DNA from: Zychaea mexicana
Taxonomy: Eukaryota; Mucoromycota; Mucoromycetes; Mucorales; Lichtheimiaceae
Direction: 5' to 3'
Length of the DNA stretch: 64,000 nucleotides
Assembly: GCF_025766255.1 (NCBI RefSeq)
Contig: NW_026516678.1
Coordinates: forward strand, 62,001-126,000
Positions 1 to 13,291 of the stretch are shown in pieces. Under the pieces are notes generated by a model. The model had not been told where the DNA came from. It saw nothing but the letters and a program-made list of their open reading frames with translations, and did not search any database. The translations under genes and the position numbers were made by a program. The number at the start of each line of letters is the position of its first letter. The first letter of the stretch is position 1.

Positions 1-1379
1 GTTATATTTTTAAAATGTTTTGAATTTTTAATTTTTACAGATAAAATTCTTATTTTTATATTTGAAAAAAAACAATAATCAGTAAATTTATTTAACTTTT
101 CATAATTTGTTATCCAAAATTCTTTATAAATAGTATAGTGTGGTGAACCACATTAATACACTGCTTAAGATATCAATAATAAGATATTCGGTTAAACATT
201 ATAGCACATACATATGAGCACTACGGCATTTCGGCTAAACACTATTGAATAAAATCTCTCACTCAGATGATCCACCTTACGTGAACAGGACAATGAACCT
301 ATCAACAGGTACCTCGGCCATTACATCAGCTAACGCCGGTTTCAAAGATGTGCCCGATTAACATAGCGACTTCAATAGAAGTTCTGATACGTCCTTGATC
401 CATCCTCTATCACATAGTTTATCCATTAGTCAGATGAATTGATATCGCCGTCTTAATAGCTAGAATATAAAAGAGCTTTATCTTTTGTTGGAATAAAACA
501 TCATCTCAAAGATACTTAATCTTGTCCCTTATTATCTTTATTAAAGCTCTATCATCACATATAGAATGTTGAATATGGAATAAATTGTTTAGTTTCTTTT
601 GACGTAAAGCCACTAACTAAATGATATAAAATTAGTAAACCTTTTTTTAACTCATAATAAGGTCTGGTATATTCTTTGTTTGTATTAATACAGATAAAAA
701 GAAAAAACTGATATATATCCCAATTTACTTAATAATTCTTTATATATTTCATCTATATATTTAATATTTAGTTCTATCCTACGTTTAAATGAATTATTTG
801 TTTTCCAATCTTCTGATAAAAATTGCCATTCGTTTAATAATAATATATTTATGTCTATTTTTAAATTATGCATCCTTATAATTTTTAATATTCTCATCAT
901 TTTTATTTTTATAATCATCCATAATTTTTATACTTGTGTCCATATTGTATATATTGATTTATATTTGATTTATATTTAATAATAATAACAAAATTCAATT
1001 TTTTAATTTAAAATATTATATTATTTTTATTAAATGAAGATCAATTAAAAAAATATATTTTATCAAGAAATCTTTATTTATTAATTTATGTTTATCTCCT
1101 AATGCTTTCCTTCTCACTACTAGAGAAAATTATATAATCAATTAATTAATTATTAATTAACATGTGGTTTTCAGTCTTACCATCATATGTCCAGATTGAC
1201 ATTGTCAAATGCTGTGTCGATGAACAACCAAATGCGTCAGACCATATCAGCTTCTGTTTAGTTTATGAGAGGAAAATAGTTTCCTTGAAAGAGCCATAAT
1301 ACTGAAACGAAAGAGAATTGCACCTATTTAAGATTGAAAGCTTGATCAAAATTATAATGATGCTTCTATGTTTGACTGA
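1..1379. other. AT-rich stretch without a recognisable gene
   Basis: Very AT-rich, with long A/T runs around 940-1100 and a TTAATTAATTAATTA-type run near 1140. The only open frame, on the minus strand at 685-918, is short and built almost wholly of Ile/Lys/Asn/Leu, as expected from base composition. I see no domain, RNA gene or clear repeat. Confidence 0.5.
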
Positions 1380-1472
1380 TCAGAGTATCCAATGTTTTCT
1401 ATAAATAGTCAGATAAAATAGAATGTCATATAAAATTATAAGAATAAAAAACGAAAGAAAAGACGTGCTTAC

Positions 1473-2482
1473 AATATCAGAAAAATGATTCAAGTAATTC
1501 AGCAGTTGGTCAGGGCAAGGTGGAAGTGTATGCAGCTTGTGTCTGCGAATTTCATCGATTTCATCACTCGGAAATCTGTTTTTCCACAGCGGATCGAATG
1601 GATCGATAATAAAACTATGGGACAAACTATCCTGGAGCAGTCAGCAATTTTACTATTGGTAAGAAAATACACTTACTTTTCGAATTGGCTTTGGAGGGCA
1701 TACCGGAAAATCTCATTCTCAACGACCTTTCCTATCTTCACAATCCACTTTTTTCATCGATCATATTTTCATAAGTTCTGTGAAATCTATCCAGGAACAC
1801 TGACGAGACAGGTGCCGCACTTCTGTTGCTTCTCGTGCTATTGCTTGTTGTACTGCCGCTGGAATTGCTTGCCGACGTTGCATTATCTTCTTTGCCCGCC
1901 GGAACCTCAGACTGAATAGCTGTATCAATAAAACACTCTTTGCAGAATTGTTTTTTTTTCACTTACTGAAAGAATCTTAAGGCCACCTTTTCAAAATTGA
2001 CGGTTTTTGTATTGACTTTTAGTGGCTCGCGTTTTATAAAATTTTTGTAATAGAATGATTGCGCTTTGCCATATCTTGTAGACCATACGAACGCAAGATC
2101 TTCACCTTTCTGGTGGTATGCGATAATAGATTGTTCATGGGTCTCAACAAAATCTGCCAGATTCGGATCTGTAGTCGATTGAAAATACGACTGAAAAACT
2201 ACATAATAATAAGCGTACGAAATAAACAGCAAATAAACTCATGTAAACATTTACCGTCGAAAAATGGAGGTGGAACAGTTGTCATGGCGCCAAGTTGTCC
2301 TATAAGAAGTGAAGGATTCCGTTGCCAACAACATTTTTCTTCTGAATGACTTTCATGGCAATTTTCCTTTGTTTTCGAAATGGCATCAAGGTAAAACCCT
2401 TGAGAATGTAAGATCCTACCTTTGTTTCGCTTCGTGCCGCTTGGGATTGGGTCAAGTAACGATCATTGCATAATTGGGGCAA
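1473..2482 (-). CDS. unidentified spliced protein, possibly a Mucorales-restricted family (partial model)
   Basis: Minus-strand coding segments can be joined with matching phases: about 2482-2422, 2366-2256 and 2198-1967 (GTAGGA, GTAAAT and GTAAGT donors). The second segment carries a His/Cys-rich piece (CHESHSEEKCCW). The third includes ADFVETHEQSIIAYHQ. Further down, a segment reading WIVKIGKVVENEIFRYALQ joins, by a GTAAGT donor and a TAG acceptor, to LSHSFIIDPFDPLWKN and ends at a GTAAGC donor at 1472. The WIVxxGKVVE...HSFIID pattern reminds me of a large uncharacterised family in Mucorales genomes; this is memory, not a search. The middle (about 1740-1960) reads in several frames, one Ser-rich, and I could not settle it, so the gene may be broken there. 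Start and end are not fixed. Confidence 0.35.
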
Positions 2483-3270
2483 CCGTCTAAACTTTCCCCA
2501 GTTCCCTCATGATTGTTGCGACTTCACTCCTTTTTTTTATAGGATGAAGTTTTTCATTACCATTTATCTCTTATATTAGAGCTGCTATGTGTCGATTGAT
2601 TGTGTACTCGATTCCAAATGCAGTCTTGCGCTTTGGTGAAACTATCTTGGTCCGTAAATTTGCTCCACTTTGCTTTGAATTGGATTATTTTCTAGCAACT
2701 AATCCTCACTCTTTTTATTTCACAAGTTGAAATGGAAAGCAAACAAGAAATGTGTAGACGGGATTTCGTTGGTTCAACATTGATACCTATGGCAGTGCTG
2801 GAGTATCCTTGGTTTCACACGGTTAACGGTTCCGCAAACCGCAATGAAGACTTGCTGTGATGATCCAGTCAAGGATTGACCATAATCTTGTAGATAATGA
2901 AACATCCTTACAATAATTGTAAATAAGTTAGACTTATCTGTAAATAAAACACTAAACAGACTGTCGTACTATATCTATAAAAGATAACTAAAATAGTGAT
3001 GTGTTGTATACACGGCTTTCATGCCGATGATCGTGATATTGTAAGTGGTCCAAATTTTCTTCATTGGTTGACAGATTTCAGATTAACCAGACGTTTTGTT
3101 GCTGAAATTTGACAAAAAGGGATAAATCTTGAATATTGGGAACAACGAGAGTTCCGTATTGAGCTAGCCGATATCGTACAAACATCCCCATCGTACGATC
3201 ATTACCGATACTATTGAGAGCGATCTCAATATCATAACCCCCAGAGAAGGACCGAAGAGAGCTCGGCAAA
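2483..3270. other. intergenic, no gene seen
   Basis: No open frame with protein-like composition. The stretch separates the unassigned minus-strand gene from the transposase remnant and may contain the outer part of that element, but I could not recognise its terminal repeat. Confidence 0.4.
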
Positions 3271-3385
3271 TTACATCTTCCATCTTTTCTTGTGATTGAC
3301 AGCTGCAAAGAAAAGACTACATAACAGAACTGTAAAAGTGAAAAAGCGCCGAACACGTGAGCAATTTTTTGAGTCACTGTGTAAA

Positions 3386-4667
3386 CAGTCATCAAACTTT
3401 GAGATAAAATATCTACAAAACCCTTTGAGGTCACTTATCAGGATTTGATTGCATGCGTCACGGATTCTGCTGGTCAAGGTTTCTTCATCCAACAGTTGCT
3501 CCCTTTTCAACTTGCTCTTGCACACTGACCAAAATTGCTCGATGGGATTTAGCTCTGGCGAATATGGAGGGAGATAGACGCAACGGTATCCACGGTGTTC
3601 AATGTATTTCTGAATATCAGCGTTCTTATGAATAGGTGCATTATCCATAACAAGGTATTGGTCCCTGAATTCCCCGTGCTGATCCATCACATCCAAAGTG
3701 CTAGCAATCAAGTTAAAGTAGTGTCCAGTAACGGTGCCACTTTTGCTGTTCTCAGCAATTTGATAACCACCTGCCGTTTTCCTTTCTTTTGAAGTGAGCG
3801 CTGCTTTAGGTCGTCTAACTGATATATTTACAATATTATAAGAAGAAATTGCACCTAAAATGGTTGTCGTTTTCGCTCTTGTTTTCGGTACTTTCACTGT
3901 TGCTCTGGTTCCTTTTGTTGACCACGCAAAGGAGCGTTTCATGTTAATATGGAATGCAGCTTCGTCAATGAACATACAATTGCTAGCATAGTTTATATCG
4001 GTTTCCATCCAACTCTTCATCCATTGGAATCTCTCTTCAATTTTCTCAGAGCAACTTCTTTCAACCGAGTGAAAGTGAGCTCTTTTGAGGCTAATCCTGC
4101 ATTTTTTGGTCACAAAATTGTAGAGAGCAGTCTTTCCGATCTCCAGCCCAGAAAACTATTCGATTAGGCTTGCCACAATCTGATCCGGCACGAGCGAAGG
4201 ATTTCGTCTATCTTGTCTACCAGGAGCTGTTTATGCTCCTCCCCTAGTATCGCCGGTTTTCCTCTAGGTCTACCGTTTCCTGTCTTCCTTTGTATCTCAT
4301 CTTGTGGGACTTTCTGATCTTTTTGTACCCAATGCTGCGCTGTACGTGGTTTGATTTGAAGTTGCAATGCTGCAGCTCGGACCGTCATTTCTTTCTCATA
4401 CACTAAATAGAAAAGCTGTTCTTTTCCCGTATCTTTGTAGTGCTTGTTCGGTACACGACTGGGCTTCTTTTTCGGAACATCAGCTTTGACGGATTCGTTG
4501 TCTTCCTCTTTATTTGTTTTTGTGGTCTTCAATGGTTCGGGGGGGGGGGGTTTACGTCCAGGTATTCGCTGTAATTGGTGACAGATTCTATTGGGTACAT
4601 CACGCGTCAACGTCCATATCCATTTGAATAATGTCTTTTCCGGTTTCATGCGTATTCCCACATCCAT
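3386..4667 (-). pseudogene. IS630/Tc1-mariner-type transposase, frameshifted
   Basis: The distal part (about 4164-4667) encodes a Lys-rich leader and a helix-turn-helix region (VRAAALQLQIKPRTAQHWVQ), followed by a GRPRGKPAIL linker. The catalytic part (about 3386-4200) encodes a DDE endonuclease: FIDEAAFH gives the first Asp, VMDNAPIH the second, and YSPELNPIEQFW the Glu. Between them, near 4195-4200, the reading frame shifts by one base (DKIDEI continues in another frame as PSLVPDQIVASLIE), and a TAG follows directly after LIE. The coding strand also carries a 12-C run (plus strand 4539-4550) in the leader, a slippage-prone site. Such enzymes cut and paste at TA. With a frameshift plus a stop this copy is probably inactive. 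Terminal inverted repeats were not identified. Confidence 0.85.
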
Positions 4668-4928
4668 CGTTATAAATAAAGGTAGCCATTTATTATAAAT
4701 TAGTAGAAGTAAAGAAAAAAAATTGAGCTACGACATAATATATCCCAGAGACGCGCCAAGAGTAACTGGAAATCAAAGCTAAAGTTATTTTTAGAAATGC
4801 GTGAAATTATTAAGTGAGAAAAGTGTATAAGAAACAGAATAAGGAATTAAGGACGAGCCTCGCTTCCTTTTATTCCACTCCCTTCTCTTTCTCCTTTTCT
4901 CTTCCTCCCTTTTCCCTTCAAAAAAAAC

Positions 4929-7434
4929 ATGTCTTCGGAGTTTGACACGGACAATGTTACTGTGTCCCTATCCCGTCTCGCCCTGGCCAAAGCGATCAAA
5001 ACTCCTGATGACGGTGAATCAGAGGCCGAGCCTTGGACCAAGAGTGTGATCTTTCACCAATCCCACGTTTCCGAAAACATGCGTCAAAGTATGCTGTTTC
5101 CAAATCAACCACGCCATTCACAGCAACAACGCATGCACCACGCTCGACCCCATTCGCAAATGCTCCGTCATGATCCCCACCACCCGGCTCAACAACAGCA
5201 ACAGCAACAACAAGCGCGTCCCATGTCTCACCATCCTCAACAACGCAGGAGAAGCCGTAGCAGCTCTCACTTGCTAGACTACCAACAACATCCTCCTCAA
5301 CAACACCAGCAGCAACACCAGCAGCAGCAGCTCCAACAATCTCGAGGGCCATCACCACAGCAACAACAAATGCTTCACCATGGGCGACCACGCAGTAGCT
5401 ATGAAGTGTATGAATCATCACCTCAGCCAAGCGATCGCAGCACCAGCCAAGGCTCTTCATCCCACCGCGCATCATCGTCTCAGGAACGTGCCACACCCCC
5501 ACCCACTGCTGCAGGTATGTAACCCAAGATAGAACCTATTGTGTAAAACACTGGTATTAAATCTATCAAAACAAATGCATGAATGGAAATTCCACAGTTC
5601 GGCGCAAAACCATTGTTGCCAGCGACGACGAGGATAATGACGACGACGAAGACGAAGACGAAGATGAAAGGTCTTCCGATGAAGAATCTCAGCCTACACC
5701 GATGCCCCGCAAGAGCGCATCCTTCCAAATTCTCAACAACAGCAAGCCAACTCCTACTCCTACCCCTGGTGCTAAACCAAATCTTCAGCAACTTAGCGAT
5801 CATGAAGATGAGAGCAAGCAAAAACCAGTGGAACAGCACCATGAGGAAAAGAACCGTTCTCGTCGGAACCTACATGGTAAGTGTTTTATTTTCGTCCACG
5901 TTTTCCAGACCACGTGTTCATCAACAAGAAGGTCATTCACCTAATTTATTCTAAAATTATCCACACTACCGTACTTTCTATGTTTATAGGTCAGAAAGCC
6001 AGCGACTCTGAAGACTCGGATGAGAATGAGAATGATGACACTGATGATGATGAAGAGGATGCTGATAATGATGATCGTATCATCACGCAAAACTTTTTGG
6101 ATATGTCCATGACTGCTACGGCCCGACGACCGTCGAATACCATGTTGGATGACGACGCATTGAACGCACGACGTATGTCTACGCTTCGACAATTGGAACG
6201 AGGACCGAGCATGCACAAACGATCACGGTCGCAAGGCGACATGAACTTGATGACGGAGCAAGCGGAAGTCCAGGCGGCCATCACTCAAAACCCTTATGCA
6301 GAAGCGACCGGCAAATCGGGAGCTATTGAGCGTTGGCGACAAGGTATTACGGACGGAACGCCAACCAGTTCCCGTCCGTCATCCGCTCAAGACTCACCTA
6401 ATCAAAACGATGGCGGAGAGGAGGAGGAGGATGGAGCCTTGCCTTCCTCAGCTTCACGTTCGTCCTTTGTCCCCTCGGGTTATCGACGTAGCCGACGCTC
6501 CACCATCGGTGAAATGGACATGATGTATCATCATATGCAGCAACAGCAACAGCAACAGATGCAGTGGCAAATGCAGCAAGCCGCACAGATGCAACAGATG
6601 GCCCAAATCCAACAATATCAGCAATTCCAACAGCAGCAAGCAGCAGCGGCAGCCATGATGATGCAACAGCAGCAAGCTTTGGCACCAACACCACCTGCAC
6701 CACCTGCAAACCTTAATCCCAACCGCAAGAGTGTTTCAGCCATGGATCTATTGACACAGTTGGAAAAGGAAAAGGAAGATTCGCGTCGAAAGCCGGTTAA
6801 TCCCAAGACACGTGTAAATGCACCAAATGGTGCAACTATTGACGGCGGTCTGCTGGGTAGAATGCCCGCCAAACAGAGCCATAATCTTAGCTTCCAGCAG
6901 TTGCAACAAGGAGTTGGCACGGACCATCAACACAAAATGATGATGCGAGCAAGTCGAAGCGATATGAACTTGGCTTCAATGGGAGCAACTGCTAGCCGCA
7001 GTGATATGAATCTTTCAGCCATGAGTGGTGGTCACCAACGACGTAGCCGTAGTCCAGGACCGGAAAAGGCATTGCGTTCAGCAAGTGCATTGGACGTCGC
7101 TAACATGGGGAAAAAGGCCGGTGGTGGTGGTCGCATCAGTAACACAGACGCACGACGACGTTCCGAAATGATGCGAAGCGAGAGTGCCCCAATGGTTGCG
7201 CCAAGCATGTCGACACCTATCAATAACCGACAATCGTTCATGCCTCCTGGCGTTGCTGGTCCCAGCGGTCAGATGTACAGTCAGTATTTGATGCCCATGA
7301 CAGGTGGTACCCCAATGCAAATGCCGGGGATGATGACGCCAAGTATGAGCTCTGGCAATCGATCTGCTCCTATGAATAATGGCAACCGACGCAGCATGGC
7401 CAATTGGCCAAATAATGGCCTTGGATATCAATAA
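4929..7434 (+). CDS. Gln-rich, acidic low-complexity protein
   Basis: Three exons, 4929-5514, 5598-5876 and 5990-7434 (all junctions phase 1), give 769 residues. The N-terminus (MSSEFDTDN...) is followed by long Gln/His/Pro tracts. Exon 2 opens with an Asp/Glu run (about residues 202-220) and exon 3 opens with a second acidic stretch. A second Gln/Met tract lies around residues 475-525. A short motif recurs three times: SRSQGDMNL near 367, SRSDMNL near 608 and SRSDMNL near 623. The last 150 residues are rich in Met, Asn, Gly and Pro. There is no membrane segment, signal peptide or known fold. The composition suggests a disordered regulatory or scaffolding protein, but no function can be assigned. 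The ATG at 4929 lies after a pyrimidine-rich leader and A-run (ttcaaaaaaaac), which fits a fungal start. Confidence 0.8.
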
Positions 7435-9306
7435 CTTTCAATTTATCATCATCAATACCTCCTACATACATACACATATATTTATGCTACTTACTCTGTA
7501 GAAACAAAAAAAGCAACATGCTACACACACGATCCATTCTCTAGTTTTTTCATAGACCCCTTTGAAACTATCAATTCACACAATCGCTCTTATACATTAT
7601 AGCATGTACTACTTTTCTTCTAACTATTTAATACACTTTCCTCCTTTTTTGCATCCTTCAATTCAGTCTCTTCTTGCAGTTGACTGCTCTTTCGAATCAC
7701 ATAGCGATCCTTCAATCTTACGAAGATCATAAGGGGTTAATGCAAATGATGCGCTCTTGATTCTGTATACTGTACGTGGCCTCTGCCATTTCATACATAG
7801 CTGTATATCAGATGTAGAATGTGCTTTATTCAGCAAGATGTATTAAACAGAGTTTCCCACCCAAAGCGTTACCTGAAAAGGTAGCCGTCAATTTAAAAGC
7901 TAATAAAAAAACTTTGATGTGTGCATGTATAAATTTTCCACTCTGTATCTTCTATGCATGTGTATGCGCAAGCTTATTATAGACTGTGTAACATCACTAA
8001 ATATTTTCCACCCCTTTCGCTCTCTTACCCCTGAGCTAACTATTACTGCATTGACCGTGAGAGGGGCATGGTTGTTTACTCTGCTAAGCTGTGGGCGGGG
8101 CATGGTTTTTACTTTGCAGGCCTTCGCCACTAATTCCTTTTTATAAGCTGTCATGACATCGCTGTAATACAACTAGTGGAGCCTACTGCGGCATGATCAT
8201 CTGGCTTTATTATGATATCATACTTTCTATCGAACCGTTGGGTTAACTCTCGCAAATTGTGTGTATCTAGTTTGGGCCGAAAGTATGCAAAGATTCAAGT
8301 TACAACAAGTACAAGTGTTTTTTGTTTAAAAAGTAAAATTTTATGACGCGGATAATAGATAGTATGCATTGACTCCAAATAAAAATTTTATACTCTACGT
8401 TCGGGTATGTGCACGAAATCTGCTCTTTTAGAATATGCCAGCATCGAAGCGCACGTTTGATTTGTGAAGGTCCATAAGATAGAAGTCATACTCGCCGATT
8501 TCGTAGAAAACGGACAAATGATTGCCCCTCATTCCTTTTTGTAACTTGCAATGAGACATGCGTTACACTACCCTGAACATGATTAAGGTCTATGTAACGG
8601 AAACGAATAGAGCTGTTTATACCTTACCTTTAAGAAAGAGAACTCAGACACATGTTTAGAGATTGTACACATTTGCTGCAGTTTGTATCATGGATCCTAT
8701 GCCATGGTTGCAACACATAAGAACCGTTCATCCACACGAGTGTGATTACCAATCCATTAATAGGTACGAGGAAATTCTCATTTTTTGTTTTTGTTTACAA
8801 CTTTAGATCAGGCAGTTTCAAAATTCATGCGCTATGCACTTCGTTGTCAACGGGTCTTAGTCAATACATCGAGTATGTATGCTTTATGCTAACTCCGTAA
8901 ACGAATGAGAAAAAATAGCCAAAATATACATGGCATCGATTAAATGATAGCAGTTAACCAAAAAGTTGCTATCATGCACCACTGGTATTTTGTACCTGCA
9001 ATAAACGAGGGTCAGGGCAAACAAGTCCTAAGGAAGTCATTTGGATGCGAGGCTAGCAGTAAAATTGGGACGGCTAATAATGCCAGACCTATGGTACGGA
9101 ACATGCAAATAGCACTATAACAATATCAGCGCGTACAAGATTTCGATACGCATTCTTATCTTCTTTTGTAACGGATGATAATAAATATAATGAAAAATTT
9201 TGGTCAATCCTTTTAATAGCAGCGCTTTTTAGGTAGATGTGTGAAAGAGAGAAGGAGGGAGAGAGGGAGGGAGGGGAATCATAGCTCGAGATTGATGTTG
9301 GCTTCT
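7435..9306. other. convergent intergenic region
   Basis: Lies between the 3' ends of the Gln-rich gene and SPT5. It contains AT-rich 3' UTR-like sequence and a purine-only tract of GAGAG/GGAGGG type at about 9243-9275. Short open frames at 7900-8172 are not protein-like. No gene is seen in about 1.9 kb. Confidence 0.5.
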
Positions 9307-12300
9307 TTATACTACGCCATTACTCATTTCTGAACCAGTGTATTTACCAACAGCATTGATACTGACGAACTTGAATGCTGTGCCTTGGCCCTTCAGCCTC
9401 AAAATACCATCATGGCCATCTACACCAATCAATGCACCAATACCACCACGATGCTGGCCCAGCAAAACCTTGACAGGATCCTTTTTGCTCGGTCGAACAG
9501 GTTCCATGCTGTCAAATGCTAAATCTGCTCGTGCGCCTCCGTCGTTCAAAGTGACTGTACATGTCCGTGCAGTGCTGTCCACAGACACGATCGATGCAAG
9601 CTGGCCCTGTTGAGCGCCATTGCCTGATTTGGTTACTTTGATTTCAATCTCTTCAATGGGCCAGTCTGAACTGTCTTCAGCTGTTGTAAAGATAAAGAAA
9701 AATGTATGAGCAATTTAAAAGGCCAAGAATCATATTCATATACTCTACCTTGCTCTTCAACATGTCCATAATCACCGCCTGTAGGTCTAAACGGAGTTTG
9801 TGGCTGTACTGATCCTGCTGGTGTTGATGGGATGTAGCCACCGGGCGTTGGTGCACTTAGCATATGGGCGGCTGGAGTAGGGGCTGTGAGTGCAGCAGGC
9901 GTTGCAGGTGCAAGATTAGCGCCCGGCGTTGGTGCACCATCGTAAGGGGTCGGTGCGCTGTCGTATGGTGTTTGAGGGAAGTTTGCCCCAGGTGTCTGTG
10001 GAAAAGGTGCAGGAGAAGGTGCGACATTATTTGATGAGGCCTACACATAACAAGCAAATCAGTACATCTCGCACTTGTTAGCTTTACAATAGTGCGGCGA
10101 AAAGATAACTTACTGCTGGTGTGGCTGGTGCCATGGCATGTGCTGCTGGTGTGGGTGCAACGTCTCGGTCTCCGTATCGACTGCTGCTGTTGCCACTCCA
10201 AGTAGGCGAGCGGTCTCCATAGTCGTTTAAACCAGGCGTGCGTCCACCAGACGAGTTCCACCGAGGCGTCTCCGCTTTCCATGAAGGTGTTTTGCTTCCC
10301 GAGTCCCAAGCAGGTGTTTTTGATCCATCTGAATAAGCGTGTGGGTTGGGCGTCTTGCTGCCCAGATCCCATGCCGGCGTCTTGGAACCATCATTCGCAT
10401 ATGGGTTGGGTGTTCGTGAGTTCATGCTCCATGCAGGCGTCTGTGATCCAGAAGAGTAGTGTCGTGGAGTCATGGCGCCGTCGCCATAGCGCTTTGGCGT
10501 CATTGGAGGACGCGAGCTGAACGAATCTGCTGCGCCACCAGCGCGCTCGCCGTCCAACACAGGGCCAACGGTTTCGCCCTTGACACCAATTAGTACCAGC
10601 TTGGCTTTGTCGACATTGATGACCTTGGAGTTTGTGTGAAGTTCGACTCTTGCCATTGTTTCAGTCGAATCCTTGACAATACCAACATAGCCCTTGTGTG
10701 GACCCTGTGTAACACGCACTGTCTTGGATATTAAGTTGTCGCGACCACCACGACCACGGCCGAAAAAGCCGCCACGAGCGCCCCCTCGACCACGACCACG
10801 GCCTTCGAAGCCTCCGCGGAAGTTGGGGCCATTGTTAGGTTGTCGCAAGTTGTCTCGGGACTAAGATGGTTAATGAGGGAGTAGAAAAGAAGGTTAAGCT
10901 CGTGTGTAACAGCAAATAGCATATGTACGGAGTGATCGGAAGCTTACCGGTTGACGTTCTTTGGGCGACATGCTCATGACAGACCGTGTGTTTTCAACCC
11001 ACACACCGAAATTTGCCATATTTTCACGCGAGTGCAAAAACACAAGGTGTCGATAAATGTGAAGCACTGTACATGTCCGTCTGTCACCACGCACTTCCAT
11101 AACCGTGTCTCCGGCGGTTATACTGTTGCCGTTGGCGTCTGTTGCAACAGCTCTTTGGCTATTTCGTTTGTTTGTGATTTGATGTGGTGCGAGCGTACGA
11201 ATGTCTCCATTGTGTGTCATAACTTTGAGCGAGTTTTTGTCTACTTTGACGATAACACCCACAGTATGGAAGCTGTTGTGAAAAGCCAAAGGTTGAATAT
11301 TAATCAAGATTCTCACTCATGTCCATCAAAAATATATAGAAACATACTCAAGTTGAACCAAATCATGCAACTCATAGTTGCCAATGGTCGTCTTGCCCAA
11401 GGTGACCTCGGCAGCAACACGAAGATCCTTTGCAAACACCTTAATTTCTTCCAGAGACGAATCCGAAACCATGGTGATCACGTTGCCTTCGACCTTGACA
11501 ACCATACCACTTTCATCTTTACGCAGACCGTGAATGACTTTGACGTGGTCACCTTCATTGAACTTTTTGCGTACTTGTTTGGCAGGCAAAGTCACCGACT
11601 TTGAGAAGCCGCCCATGTCAAGTTTTACGATAACGGACGCATCGTTGACTGTCTCTATCGTACCAATAGTATGGACCATATCACCTTCAATGACCTCGAC
11701 AGTGTCGCCCGGTTGCAATAATGATGTTGCCTGTGCATCATTTACAGCCTGGAGCGAGGCTGCAGACAAATCCAGGGCACGATCCCCATCTTCACCCGCT
11801 GCACCAGAATCTCCTATGAACCGAGTAATCTCCTCAAGAGACGGGCTGACATCTTCGATCTGCAATGATGTCGCCTTTATATTTTTCTCGAGATAGCCGT
11901 CGCGGAAACTGTCGGTGCCCAACACCCAATAAGGACCTTTCTTTTGTAAGCTCGAAATGTGTCGTTTGCTGAGGCGTTCTGGATTGAATAATCGTTGTGG
12001 CGGTCGTGCTGCTGCGCCTTTCTTTCGCTTTTTACTGGCCTCGTATTCTTCTTCAGGCTGATCCAGTGCCAGACGTGGGATCAGTTTGATCAAAGCTGTG
12101 TCCTGCGAATCAGAGACCTCAAGCACTTTGCCGAGATCACCGTTATATGTTCCTCGAGTGACGCGGACCCATCCGCCAATGGGTATTTCGGTCACCTTCT
12201 TTTGTATGTTGATAGAATCGATCATGTCCTGGATCGGCACCAAAATTAACGTTGTCTGATAAACATGCGGTATATTTGCAATGGCCTAAATTTGTATAAA

Positions 12301-13291
12301 TTAGTATGAGTTTCCATTGAAACACTATTGAATCCATTAAATACACCGATCATATGTCATAAGTTTGTTACCTGCTGTACATGAGCCAATCTTCTTGCTT
12401 CGATATATACATAGCCCTTCAATGATTCTCTTGCAAATGCTGAAAACGTATCCAATGGCACATCACTGTATAAGCGATCAAAGTATCGCTTCATCATGCC
12501 CAAAACGATATCTCTCTCCTTGCCCGGCTATTCACACAAAATAAGGGTTTTAGCAACTCATAAACTTATATTCTTGTCGTATCCCTATCCAGATAATTCT
12601 TTACCTTGCATTTAACCATCCACAAATTTGGGTCGTTCACACTTGGCAGCAGCAGTTGCTGCGGCACTTCTTCGGAAGACTTGTATGCCTGCGCCCGTCG
12701 CCCACCGTACTTTTGTGCATAGAATGCCGCTACTTGTTCATCGTCCATGCCTTCCATTTCACGACGCCGGCGATCAAGATCCAAGTGGCGTCTTTGCATC
12801 GAGGCCTCGGATGGAATCTCCTCCCCACCCTCATCGATGAATCCATCTGAAATAAACCAAAACAATGTTAATGTATATATAGATGTATACTCCAAATCTG
12901 AATCCAGTAGTCCACAAAAATGTAGCATACAAAAAGGGGATAAACTCACCTTCACGCTCGTAGTCTTCTTCCTCTTCTTCCTCCTCTTCGTCTTCATCGA
13001 CAAGAGCCATTTCATCAATGAAAGGATTAGCTGCACGTTTTTTGGGGCGCTAATTATCGACAATTACAATTAGCCTTTAGTTTTTCCTGTATATGCTTTG
13101 TCCCCTATGAAAAATCATACGCAGTAAATTTAAAAAGATAAACGTACAGGATCATCGTCTTCATCGTCGTCCTCGTCGTCCTCTTCTTCTTCGTCGACAT
13201 CGTCATTATCCTCTACTTCTTCGTCTTCGTCATATGGAACGTCGTCTTCTTCATCGTCTTCTACAATCGCTGACGTCTTGGGGTTTCTCAT
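9307..13291 (-). CDS. SPT5: transcription elongation factor Spt5
   Basis: Nine exons on the minus strand: 13291-13148, 13049-12950, 12846-12605, 12527-12372, 12285-11348, 11272-10948, 10860-10114, 10040-9749 and 9680-9307. All phases match, giving 1105 residues (the yeast protein is about 1060). The N-terminus is strongly acidic (Asp/Glu over the first 80 residues). Exons 3-4 carry the NGN domain, with DPNLWMVKCK and FARESLKGYVYIEA. Several KOW domains follow, including GGWVRVTRGTYNGDLGKV, the RPPQRLFNPE linker, GNYELHDLVQL and RVTQGPHKGYVGIVKD. An RG-rich patch lies near residues 645-665. The C-terminal repeat region has many S/K-T-P-A-W units (SQTPAW, SKTPAW), which in this family are the CTD-kinase target and recruitment platform. 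Exon 9 encodes a last folded KOW-like domain. Spt5 pairs with Spt4 on RNA polymerase II to promote processivity and RNA processing in the nucleus. Confidence 0.97.

Noticed and set aside
3345..3390. CACGTGAGCAATTTTTTGAGTCACTGT as a transposon end
   Set aside because: It has the look of a terminal repeat next to a TA, but no inverted partner was found near 4.7 kb or to the left.
4996..5502. 168-codon frame antisense to the Gln-rich gene
   Set aside because: It is rich in Val/Ala/Gly because it mirrors the Gln/His codons of the real gene; no start context or domain.
10951..11604. 217-codon plus-strand frame inside SPT5
   Set aside because: Antisense to KOW-domain exons that are recognisable and in phase.
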